Assembly: GCA_037975125.1 (NCBI GenBank)
Contig: CM075853.1
Location: forward strand, 76,361,609-76,425,608
Source: Latrodectus hesperus
Lineage: Eukaryota; Arthropoda; Arachnida; Araneae; Theridiidae
DNA length: 64,000 bases
Direction: 5' to 3'
Shown piece after piece: positions 49,001 through 61,900 of this stretch; positions within the stretch are counted from its first letter, which is position 1; each line of letters starts with the position of its first letter. The notes beneath the pieces were generated by a model that was given only the letters and a program-made list of their open reading frames with translations, made no database searches and had not been told where the DNA came from. Position numbers and translations under genes: made by a program.

Positions 49001-52000
49001 GAAAATAAAGTTTTCGAAACAAAATATTCCAGTTGTAAGAGATTCCCCTCACAAATCCTATTGTGTAACTTTAAAGAGGTGAGAGGGTATACACAGATTG
49101 CACAGGTGATGTACCTCTGAAACCTAAACTTGTTTTAAGTTTCTGGTATGGTCACCCAAGGCGTGAAGGCTCTGCACATATACCTGGCTAATATTGAAAG
49201 GCACCCAATAACAAAATCCAGGGTGTTAGGCTCTGTGCCTACGGATGAATGGCACTAGGGTTAAAGTGACACAAATGGGCCTCTCAAGAACCAGGCAAAA
49301 CCTAGTTGTATGTTTGCCTACCACCTCTACAGGGAGGCTATGCAGTTGGTGATTGCATTATTCTTCCCAGTTCTACTGTCAACTTATAGATGACAAAAAT
49401 AAAAATGGACTGGTTCCACCTTCTGGTGTTAATCAATCAGCTGGTAAAATGGTTCCACAGGAACAGAGTACTAGCACAAAGGAAAGCATCAACAATCTTG
49501 CTGTTCTAGAAAACAGAGCTGCAAAAAAAAAGCAGCACACAGAGACCATAGTTGGTGAGCCAGGAGTTCTCACAGGAACTCAAATGTGCAATTTAAAGCA
49601 CTGAAAAAAGCTAAAGAGTAGGTGGAGACTGTCCAAAAGGTGGGAGAAACTAAAAGACTTAGGTCTGAGGTTTCAACCCCTTCTCTAAGTAGTACTGCTA
49701 TCAAAAAATCTAATAGGATAATCAAATGAATAACAACCAATCAAATATTCCTATAGAAAATCATCTGCATCAACTTGGAACATTTACTCAGGCTGTTAAA
49801 TGTCATAAACAGCCATTGTGTGAAGGATGAATTTCCCTCCATCAAACATAATAAGGAAGATACTAACTACATATAGCTGGAGATCCTTACTAGGATGTAT
49901 GAGATCCTTATAAAAAATCATCTGCCTAAGGTTTGTGGCTTCAGCTTAGTATGATGACCTTGAAACTATAGAATAGATTTAAGTCTTCCGTGGTAACAAG
50001 CTTTTATTTAGGAGTGAGGAACTCAGCATTCTGGATCCTAATGAACTTCCTAAGCAGGTAAAAATAGCCTCCAGTACAAAGGACACTCATACCAAGGATC
50101 CTGCCATCCTTCTGAAGCAGCTTAATAGACTCAATGATGAAGTCTTTAAAATGGTGCACTCTGCAGAAATCTGTAGGAACATATTCTATTAGATTGATAT
50201 TCAAGGTTAATATTGAAGCCTCAGAAGCTATAAAAAAGGCTAATTATGGTGTCTATTCTAGTTTAAACAGAGGGATTTTTAAAATCCTCCAGGACCCAAA
50301 CTATTGAAAAGATGGAAGTAGTGCCAGAAGATTATGCAACTTCCTCTCGATTAGGTATATCCTTTCCCACTTCTAGTAAGGAAAGTGAATTACCTGAATT
50401 GAAGAACTGGAATTAGATACTGATTCTGATACAACCTTGTAGCCTGATTCTCTTACATCTGAGAGTCAGAAAAAGTTTTGCAGGAAATTCAAGTAAATGA
50501 TTCTCCTACTTGTGGTCACAAAGTTCTTTCTTAGTTTCTTTGGATCCACAATGGTAAACAATGTACAAGTAGCATAAATCAACCTTCATCATAGTTGATC
50601 AGCTACAGTTATTCTTAGCAAGATGATGACTAAAGGAGAGGTTGGCATTGTATTTATCAAGGTGTCATGGATCAGCAATGGTTCTGTTTTGGGAATACAC
50701 ATGTTCAAGGTTTTAACATCTTTTATGATAAATGTTGTTTGAGACCAAGACTGTATTGCTATTAGCAACAAACTAAATGCCTTTATTCTGGTTAATTACG
50801 AAATTGGGAATAATGTTACTGTAAAAGCATCTTGTTTATAGCAAGGAATCAAAAATTAAATCATCTTTGTGTCTTCATATCTTCTCCTTTTGAAAATAAA
50901 GATGCATTCAATTGCAAATTTTCATTTATTCAATGCAGTCTTTTAGATCATAACAATTTGAGTAAGAAATTCATCACAGGATGTGATGCAAATGCTCATT
51001 ACACAATGTGGGGAAGTAGTAATTGCAACAGATATGACAGGAATCTTCTAGAATACACATTCTGTATTATAATCTATTTATCTTTAATAAAGGTAATGAA
51101 TCTCTGATTTTATTACTTTATTTAGAAGAGAAGTCATTGATTTTACTTCATGCAACAGTAAGTGTGTGTGGACTTTATTAATAATTAGAAAGTGTCTGAT
51201 GAAGTAAGCTCATCTGAGTACCAATACATAAGAAATGTTTTGTCATGACCTCCAATACAATACATCTAGGGACAAACAGACTAGGGGTGGTAAGTAAGAG
51301 CCTAAAAAGTATCAACACGAGTTCCTTTATAAAAGATATAGATGTCCTGATCAAGGAAGGTGACTTAAGTAAGTTATCTTTGTTAGCAGATTTACAGTTG
51401 GGCAATGATTAGTTGCAATATACAATTCTCCAAGCAAACTATCAAAATTATAGGGTAAGTGATGCTTGTTCACAAAGGTTAGTTCACAGATGATCCAAAG
51501 AGTTAAACAAATTATTGAGACAGTGTAGAATGCTCTTTAATAGAGCTAAGAAGAAAGATGAGTGTCAGAAAAATAAACTGGCACTAACCACTTATAATAA
51601 AGGTATAAGGAATTCTAAAAAAAATTCCTGGTAAAATTACTATACTGACATTAAGCCTGTCTACTACTGCAAGACTTGTTAAATAATGTCTAAAGTTAGG
51701 AATTGCTGTCTAAACACCTTTATAGAATTGCTGTTTAAACATCTAATGGAAATTATACACCTTACTTACCGAATGGTACGTTTTCAGAACCAGGGAGAAG
51801 GACCTTGGCTGAATTATTCAGAATTCAATTTCCAGGCTCCAAAGAAACAATTGGAACTCCTAACTTTATATTCTTTACATAAAATTGTGGTAAAAGTAAA
51901 TGGGATATTGGCAAAAAAATAATAATAATAACTTATGATTATTATTATCTTTTGGATAATAATCATAAGTTGTTGGAATGAAATGGGGTACAATGTCCTT

Positions 52001-55000
52001 TAAACCTTATAAATCACCAGTAATGGATAGTATTGTACCAGTTCTATTTACTTAGAGAGTCTAGTCGTTACCCCAATTCTCTGTAGGATTTTCAGGGCAT
52101 GTACATCCTTTGGCCATATACCAATTGCTTGAAGGTATTCCAAAGTAATTTTTATTACTAAGACAGAAAAAATAATTTACAAAGACAGGAATTACTATAA
52201 AGACAAATCTTTAAGATCTATCAACTTAACATCTACTCTTCTAAAGGCAATTCAAAAGCTGATAGACAGATATATCAGAGAAGTCTGTTCAGTGGATAAG
52301 CCACTTTCTGACTCTCAATATGCAAATTAACCAGGTAAATCCACAAACAGTGCTATCTACAATGTCCTTAATTTAGGAGAAGAAATTTATAAGGCTGAGG
52401 AACTTCCTTTAGCTTATATACTTCTTAGATATTGAAGGTGCTTTTGATAAATTACCAATTGAAACCATTTCTACAATCTCTTGCTAGAAATGGATTAACG
52501 ACACTATCTGTTTTTGAATCAAAAACCTGCTCAATAACAGATTTGTCAGTGCCTCTTTGTTAGGAAAAAACATGATGATCTAAGCCAAAGCTGGTTGTTC
52601 ATAGGGAGGGGTTCTTTTCACCATCTTGTGATGTTGCATTGTAGATTCCCTTCTAGAGATTTTAAGCAAGCCCAGCAAAATTACCATTGGGTATGGAGAT
52701 GATTTAGTTATTATCATCAGAGGTAAATTTGGCAAAACGATCTCTAGCATCATGTCCAATGCCCTTAAACTGAGACTTGGTGTAATAATGAGTCTTTCTG
52801 TGAATCCTCAAAAAACTACTATGATTATCTTCACAAAGAAAAAGAATCTTAGTCTGAAATAGATAACTTTTTTCAGAGAAGAATTAACTTGCTACAAAGC
52901 AATGAAATAATTAGGAGTATTTTTTGACATGAACTTAAGTTGCAATAATCATTTCAATTTTTGTATTGAAAAGGCAAATAAAGCTTTCTGGCTATATAGA
53001 AATACATTTGGAAGAATTTGGGGTTTAAATCCCGAAGTTATTCATAGGATTTACACAATGATTTTATTTGTCCCATCATTACTTTTAGAAAATTATCATA
53101 CAATTTAACAAGTGCTTTGTGCAGTTTGTCTTAAGCAAGACCTGTTGTACCATTGAAATTTCCAGTCAATCAACCAACTCATCATTACTAATGGCTTAGT
53201 GTGGTCTGGGGGCCTAAAATTAAAAATGAAACTGCTAAAGCAGATTTATAAAAACTTCAAAGACTGTTTTGTGTTGTTTTTATATCTGGGTATATAAAAA
53301 CAACTTCTAGTTCTACACTTGAGCTTCTGCTTGGTATGCATCCACTTTACATGCATATTGAAGCAGAAGCTATAATCTGCATGAAAAGACTTAAAAATAC
53401 AGGACAGTCTAAGAATTACTTCAGACTTCTGTCTTGGGAAAACCTTAATGCTGATGTAATAAGTCATCTTTTTGTAAGTATGCCTACTGCTTACATGATT
53501 GAAAATATGCTTTTGATAAGGCTTATAGAATCAAATTTCCCTTACAAGAATACTGGAATAATGTTGTCATAAGTGAAAACTGTACTTACTGGTACACTGA
53601 TGCTCAAAAATGAATTCTAACACTGTATTCGCTATCTAACTTATGGTACAAAGATGACATTACCTTTGGGAAAACATACAACTGTATGCGAAACAGAAGT
53701 CTGCCATTCTCATGTGCAATAGAATATGGTTGGACAGAAAACTATTCTTATAAAAAAATAGTTATCTGTTCTGACAGTCAAGCTGTATTATTGGCTTTGC
53801 AGAAGTGTACTTTAACTTTTGTTCTTTTTTGGGAATACTACTTTATTCTGTGCAGACAGACTAGCAATAATTTTCTTATTTTAATGTGGGTGCTTGAGTA
53901 CTTTGGTACTTCTAAAAATGATTTAGTTAATGAGCTGGTGACTGCTAGATCAATAATTGTTTTTTTTTTATTCTGAACCAATGCTATGTGCTTCAAAAAA
54001 CTGGTCAGTAGCAGTGTTTTTGATCTTTTTAAAGACAGCTTTTGAACTGGTATAACATCAGTGATCAAAGACAAGCAAAGCTATTAAACAGTACTTGTCC
54101 CAGCGAAAAACAAAAAAGCTATTAAAGCTCAGTGTTGAAGGAGAGCAGTGGGACTTCTTACACAACACTGTTACTTTAAGAGATATCTTACCTTAATCTT
54201 ATTAAGTAATGGGTCTTATTAAGTAATGATATCTTATTAAGTAATGGGAGTATTAGATTATCCTACCAGCAGGAGTTGTCAATATATATATCTTACCATA
54301 ATGGAAGTATTAGATTATCCTATTAGCAAGAGTTGTCTCAATATATGGAGGAAAATTCATTACATATTCTTTGTGAGTATAAGACTTTTTCTGTGCATAT
54401 ATTTGAACTCTTGGGTCAACATTTAATTGAATCTTGGATACTGCAGGCTAACCCTTTCAAATGTCTGCTGGATTTTGCTTTAGCCACTGGTTTCTTAAAA
54501 TAAGGGGTTTCTTTTTGGGGCATAGTACAATAGACCAATGGTTGCAGTGCTAAGTTCTATTGAATTGGTGTAACACCTGAACTTTTGAACCGGTAACTTT
54601 TGATCCTACTTTAAATCTAAATCTACTGTAAGAGATTTAGAAAATTATGTTTTTTTTTAATTATTTTTAATAACACAATATTCAAATTACTCTGACTTCA
54701 TTTAGCTTCATACATTAATCATATTTAGAATATTTAATATTGCATAATAAATTATTAATTATATGGAAATATTTATGTATTTTAGCTGTTTTCAAGAATT
54801 TTATACCATAAATACTTTGTTATATTTTTTCAAGTTTATAGTTAGATTTAGTCTGTCACTAGAGTTACTTTTTGCAAACTAGAGTTAATTTGACTTAGAC
54901 TTACAATTATATATAAGGATTCAGAACTACTAAAATCATCTATAGCTAAAGTAAGAATCAAATCTATAAACTCTTCAATTAAAAGCCAGAAAACTGATAA

Positions 55001-58000
55001 TTCATTTGCAAATTAGGCTTTGAATTTTATAGATATATACATATGAGAAATTAGTTATTTCTGAAATATTAATAACAGAGAAAACCTTGTTAAAATAGAA
55101 ACACTCTTAATTTTCCTAAAATTAGGTAAGTAAAATAAATAAAAAATTTTGTATAAATTTTCAGTAAGAATTAAGTAGTGTACTATTAAAATAACTTTCA
55201 CATTTTTGAAAGAGGTATTTCAAATTTTATTTGATTAATGCATATGAATAAACTTAAAATATACTAATCTAATAAAATTATTTTATAACAGACTTTCTTC
55301 TGTGTATTAACTATTAGAGTAAGTTTTAATTAAGTGAAGAAAAAAGTGGGATATCAAATACTAGTCATTTATAGTTTGTAAGAGAATGGAAATATTTCTG
55401 TATTGTCAAACTTCAACACAAGGATTTTTTTCTAATCCTTAAGAAAATTCAAAAATTTATTCATTTACTTAAAAACAATTATTCTAGGAAAAAATATGCT
55501 ATCCAGAAAAAGCCATCTAATAAATATAATTCTACTAATTTTATGAAGATTATTATTTTTTGTAATGCATTAATAACAGGATTAAAATACATGAATTTTA
55601 GAAAAACTTTAAGAAATAAATTTAATTGTTTTTAATGTTGTGTAACTTATGGATTAGTGAATAAAATATAACTATTTATTTAGATTTTTTTTAACAAAAA
55701 CAAGTTGATTTTATATTTTCCAAAATTTTCTTGATATTGTCCATTTTAGTCCAAATAATTAAAATATAGCACCATGTAAAATTAAAATCTAAAAATAATT
55801 AGTTAAAGTAAATGAAAATTTAACTGCAAATATAAATTGAAATATTAATTTAATAAGATTTATTAACAAATTATGCAATATGAGATACAAAATGTGCACA
55901 TGTATTTATAAATATATTAATACACAACTGGTTATCAAAATAAGGAAAACACCAGTAAATAAAAGCAACATATTTTAATGTGCTTTACATACATTAAAAT
56001 ATAGTAATCAAAAGTTTTAAAAATAGAAATGAATATATTCTACCATTATATGGTTTTATTTATGTTTAATAAGTCTTGATTTTTTTTTTTTTCAAAAGTA
56101 TAAAATGTCAGTCCTCTTAGATTTTCTGAAGATAAATTGTAAAAGTCCATCTAGTGAGAATAAGTGACTAAACCATCCCAACTTTTAAGTTGGTAGAATT
56201 TAAAGTCATGACAGCATAGATACAGTATGTCAAAAAACACTTAGCAAAGCAAAACAGTGGAAGGAAAAGGAAGCTCAACAAAAGAGACTAACAGGTTTTA
56301 AAACAGAGTATGTCAAAAATTGATTGTAGAGCTCAATGAAAATCTTAATTCTTCGATGTCAATGGCTACAATCAGAAGATACCTTCATAAACAGACATTT
56401 ACAGCAAGGCAGTAAATCAAAAGCCAGATGTCACAAATGTTAATGCCAAATAGTTTACAATGATATCCCTTATAAAACTTGGCCGACTGATAAGTGGAAG
56501 AAAGTAATGGCAGTCTGACAAATTGTCTTAAACACTTTTCTCTACTCAGAGATGTGTGTGCGTTTTGAAGACACCTATGCAAGTAAGTGATCATGATCAT
56601 CTCTTACCATTTGTCAAGCATGAAAGTGGATTCGTCATGAAATGAAAAGCTAAGTCTTGGTTTTCTACTAGACCAATCATAATCTTGAAAGGCTTGGTTT
56701 GTTTGTCTCTCAATGAAGAGAGATAATTAAACAGGGACCTAAGGCTTAAAGTAGATTATAAACATCCATGCTTAAGGTGGTATTTAAATCAATGAAGAGA
56801 ACCAAAGGCAAGAGTGCTAACATTTGGGCAACCATAATCCTGAAAGGATTACAGGGGAGATAAAGAAATTTTAGCTAACCAGGTCAATCCAATGATACAA
56901 ACTTTGTTTCCGGCAGAAGATAGAATTTTCTAAGATGATATTACATCTATCCATGCAGCATGACTTGTTTAGTCATTGTTTAATAGTCACGAAGATAAAT
57001 TTAAATATCTATATGCAGTCATCAATTTTAATATAACTGAACTGTTATGGACTATTTTAGAGCATTCAAAACAGAATCGATATCTTCCACTGGCATTGGA
57101 GAACTCACAATATCTTTATGAAAATTGTACAACATTCCTCAAATCACTCTTTAGCATTTGTAAAAGTTGATTTCCAGGTGAATCCAAGCTGTATTACATG
57201 TGTAAATGGAATTCCTACACTATACTAATAAAGGATTCTTCACAAATGTAAGGCATTTTTATTATTTTGATAACCATATAATATATATATATATACAGTA
57301 TACACATATATATATATATATATATACAGATACACACATATATATGTATATATATATATATGGCACAGGTGCCGTATAATCCATGATTCCAAATTCTGAA
57401 TTTTTTTTGGAGATGAAGAAATGTTGCCAAAATGACGAATCATGATGTGGACGATGACTTAAATATTAGGGTTACCGAAATAGAATTTTTTGCATAGTTC
57501 TTATAGGTCTCCACATGTATGACATAATAAAAACGAGGTTTCCATATACTTAAGAAAATCCGCCAAAAAATTGCCAATTTCAGAATTTGGAATCGTGGAT
57601 TATACGTCACTTGTGCCATATATATATATATATATATATATATTACAAATGTAATTGATAAGTTTTTACTGTTGTTCCAGTAATCTTTGTTCTTCAGTCA
57701 TATTTGCTTCGATGACTTTTTCAGCTATTAAAGCTGGTGACATTGTAAGAGCATTTGCTGATACAGATTCATCCCCTGATTTCTCCTGTGAAAATAATTT
57801 TATGTTATAGTGAAGCAAATTTTTTGCAGGTAAAACATAAAAAATTTAATAAGCTGAAATCATAGTGGTAAATATCACTTAATGAGAAAAAAAACGTCAA
57901 AACTGATGAGATAAGAATGAAAATAAGTTGCTGTTACTCTATAATATAAAATTTAATAACTTATTGTTCAATCAATTTACGTATAAACAAAATATTAAGT

Positions 58001-58934
58001 AAATATTATAATCATTTCTTTGATATTCAATTAATTTTTCATATATTCTTTACATGTTTATGAGTTGTTTCTTTCCAAAAACCTTTCTAAATGTATGTTG
58101 AAATTTTTAATTACATACAAATATTAGTGTAAAGACATTCATAATTTTTTTTTCAAAAACAGAATCAGTACAAGTGAAAAACAAATTTTAGAATTTGACA
58201 TTCATTTGTCTTTCCTTAGGGATTTCTTTTAATGATGCAGAAAGAAACACTCTAATAAATTCAGAATACAAAATATATATTTGTGTTTAGTTAAAATATT
58301 GTAAAATAAATAAAATAACTTTATTTCTTCATATTACTCTCACTAAAAGCTGTATTGCAAGAAAACTGTCATTTTACAAGAATACAACAACATATGCTTT
58401 TTACATTGGTTCAGCCAAAAACTTTCTATGAAATTGAGAATTTCAGTGTTTCATACTTACGATTAAAAATTTCTTAAAAGCTACATTATGATTTAGATTT
58501 CAAAAAAATAAGAATATTAAATAATTTTAATATTTATATAAATGTCCTAATACGAAGCACATTATAAAATTCTTTAACTTACTTCCATAAAAAGAAAATA
58601 ATTAGAGAGTATGCAAAATACTATAAAATTTCAAAATAAAATAAATTCATGTTAAAATTTTATAAATCTAGTCGAATTAAAATCTGAAATATAACTTAAT
58701 ATTCTTTAAGCAAAACAAACCAATTCATATAAAAGGGCATGAATATGTAATGATATCACATCCGACACAAATATATATATATAACTTACTTCACTTGACA
58801 TAGCTTGAAAAAACTATTTCTTTTAAGTTTTTTAGTAGTTAATCATATAAAAGTTTTAAAACACAGTAGGTATTAGTTAAATATAAAGGTTCCAACTTCA
58901 TCTTCATAATTTATATAGTTTCCAACTTGCGTTT

Positions 58935-58978
<44 letters not shown>

Positions 58979-61900
58979 GAAAAGGTAATCATATTAAAAA
59001 GATTTTACCATGCTTAAGAATGTTATGCAAATATGGTTTTAGCACAAAATGAATTTTTTACAAAAATTTCAAATTCTATTTTACATAATTACTTAAGAAA
59101 TATTTTCCATTGAGTGTTTCTAAATGAAACTAATACTAAATACTAATATTTTATTAGTTTGATTTAGAGTTTTATTGTTTACTTTTATTTTTACATTTGC
59201 TATTTACTACATTTTTTTTAAATAATTATTTGGCGTGTAATGAATTCATAATGATAATATTCTATAGTTATATATTTTGCAAGAAAAAAATGAAATAATA
59301 ATGGGACTTGTTTATAGAAAAAAATTACTTCATTGTTAATTAGTGCATCCAGGGAATGTAATTTTAAGAACTTAAACCTTAATTTTCATTGATTTCACAA
59401 AATTTTTTTTGATGAATGTTTATTATTTATTAAAGTTTAGTTATTTTATGCATATATTTTTCATGCATATATACCATATACAGAAATAAAGATTTTTGTA
59501 TAATATAAATAGAAAATTATATAATAATTACATTAGAAAAATGTTTAATTTATATACTAAAGTATTATAGTGTAGCTCTTTATGATACATAAAAACTAAT
59601 ATAGGGTTGTCAGTGACCTAATATGTGCACATCTCTAATCAGAGAAGATACATTCTTGATGGTTAATCATATCAAAAACCCTTAAATCTTTAAAAGTTTC
59701 AAAACAAAAATAGATTTAAAATGAAAGTGCTTAAAAGTTTTCTCTGAAGATAAGAAATATTACAAGTTATCTCCAAAAAGAATTTTTATTATATAAATTA
59801 ATTATATTTTTTATATTATATTTTTTTATAATAAACTTTTATTATAATTTTTTAAATTAAATAAAGAGAAAATTTTTCACAAACACAAAAATGTGAATAA
59901 TATTATTAAAAATATTCTTGTCTATTTGTACTAAATACAAGGAATGTACAAAATATTTAATATATTTTCATGTTTAATAGTACATGGAATAATTATGTAT
60001 TCAAATGAACAAGAGAGGGAGAGAGAGGTTATGGGTTAGATACATTTAAGTTTTATTCTTTTGTGAAAGGAGTTGTAATGTACTTTCTTCATCATACAAT
60101 GGATGTGAAAAGGGTAGTTAATATGTTGGATACAGACAAACTTACTATTATTATGATTGTAATTTTAGTCTTTGAGCCAACAATATTTAGTATTTTCTTT
60201 CTGTAAGCAATCTCCTTTATACATCCCAAAAGGAAAAAAATTTTCTATGTTAAATAAGGTAATGCAAGTGCACAAAAAATAAGCCTAAATTCATCTTTCT
60301 GTTTAATGTTGACAATAAATAAGTTGTTCAAACTAAAAAAGGAAATTATTTACAGTTAATAACAGATTCACAAAATAAAAGTTATTCAAATGAGGAAAAA
60401 AAAAACTTTATATAAACTTTTACATTATAAAATACATGGCTTGTTTTATGAATAAATGTCATAGATATTTATTTTTAAACCTTCATTATTTTATGAATTA
60501 CTAAATATTAAGATATATAGACATCCCATATAATATTTTAATCCTATAAAGATCACAATTGGGAGATACTTTTAGTTTACTTCAGATGTTATAAAATGGA
60601 ATAAAAATAAGAATATAAAAACTGAATTGGAATTTTCATAGGTGGTTGATAAATGATTAATTGTTGATATAATAATTTATGGTTGATATATAATGGAAGC
60701 AGATTTATAAGTTTACTTATGAGTTTCTTCTATTAAATATCTATTTTTGTACCTAAAAATATATTTGAAGACTGATTTTCATGGTTTAAATATGTAACAA
60801 TACATTAACTTTATAAAAAAGGTGCAAATAAAATTAAAAATCAGAAATGTTAATATAATTATATATATTTATTTCATCAATAAAACTAATTAAGTAAGAA
60901 GTTTAGTACATCATTCAACAGTCACTTATAGTTTATGAGAAAATATTTGATTTGTATCTACAACTTAAAATAGAATCCAGTTTTATCTGGAGGAAAATTA
61001 TTCAAAATAAATAAGGACTTTATGATGGTTATTTTAATTTTTTCTAATCTGAACAATTTGAGAATAGTTTTAACAAATTTTTTAGAAAGTGTAAGCATTT
61101 ATTATAAACAAATATTAATAAACTAATATGAAGTTATATCTCAATGACATATCACATGATTTGATAAAGATTGATCCAAAACTAATTTTATTTTATAACC
61201 ACATTTACAAATTAAAAAAATATTACTGATTTTATTTAATTCACCTGATTTCTGGCCATTAAATATGGTAATAAAAAATGCAGTTATTTAATAATTACAA
61301 GAGTGAGAAAATAAAAGTATCAATATAACAAACTGCTTAAAAATCTGAGTTACGGAATGATTTAATTATATTATAATTTATCAAACCACATTAAATAATA
61401 AGATAAATTAAAGACATTAAATAACAGAATAATGATTCAAAAATTATATTTATGATTATAAGTCTTGTCTAGTTCTTATTATATTAACTAGGAAGTTATT
61501 CTTTAATTAATAAAATAAAAATTGAGCTAATTCTTTAACAGTTTTTCAATAAATTATATTAAAATTGAAAAGAATTTGATATTTTGGGAAAATATTGGTG
61601 AAACAATTAGGGAATGGAAATTATTTATAAATTGTATAAAATACATTTTTGAGAGTATTTTACTATTTTATAAAATATTTTCTTACAGCCATAAAATGCA
61701 TTTTACCCTAGGACTATAAAAAAATTTTCTACCATTTTTTTTCAAACTTTTTTACAGAAATTTACAAGCCAAAACGTTTTACAATGAAAAGAAACAGGAT
61801 TTTTAGCACTTTTTAGTCAGATTAAGCAGAAACTTTAGAATAATCATTATTAATTCTCTGTCTATTTTATACCATTCTTCAGATGAAAATAAATAAAATT

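Larger units (their letters stand above)
46083..49033 (-). other. MXRA7-like intron 2, downstream part
   Basis: A+T-rich intron with two long fold-back sequences (46156-46240 and 48029-48104, listed separately) and a G+C-richer stretch at 48255-48495. No exon is visible. Confidence 0.55.
49045..54626 (+). mobile_element. Full-length Jockey/I-like LINE, decayed, antisense in MXRA7-like intron 2
   Basis: A 5,582-bp copy bounded by an 11-bp target duplication. In order: a G+C-richer 5' UTR (49045-49350); an ORF1 (Gag-like) remnant from about 49353, with pieces such as LFRSEELSILDPNELPKQVK near 50000; a much-broken endonuclease region (about 50570-51400); reverse transcriptase (about 51990-53100) with YGDDL and VIIIRGKFGKTISSIMSNAL near 52690-52760 and a following LGVFFDMNLSCNNHF; RNase H (about 53690-53960) with YSYKKIVICSDSQAVLLAL; a C-terminal tail to about 54500; then a 3' UTR ending in AAATCTAAATCT. 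There are dozens of stops and frameshifts. All small frames within it are fragments of these two ORFs or shadows. Confidence 0.88.
56195..57200 (+). mobile_element. Second Tc1/mariner transposase remnant, interrupted by a SINE
   Basis: The + strand gives, with frameshifts: SMATIRRYLHKQ (end of the HTH region), KLGRLISGRK and then SDKLS where the family has WSDES (first catalytic Asp), LFSTQRCVCVLKTP, and LLPFVKHESGFVM. After the SINE at 56693-56832 it continues with RITGE, ANQVNPMIQTLFPAEDRIF, DDITSIHAA (family: DDNAPIHAA, second Asp), SLFNSHEDKFKYL, ITELLWTILEHS (family: IEPLWSILE, with the Glu) and SQYLYENCTTF. The order is that of a complete Tc1 transposase. Many stops make it dead. Confidence 0.85.

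Noticed and set aside
57215..57443. Two - strand frames rich in I and Y
   Set aside because: They translate the TA microsatellite and the end of the MITE; not coding.
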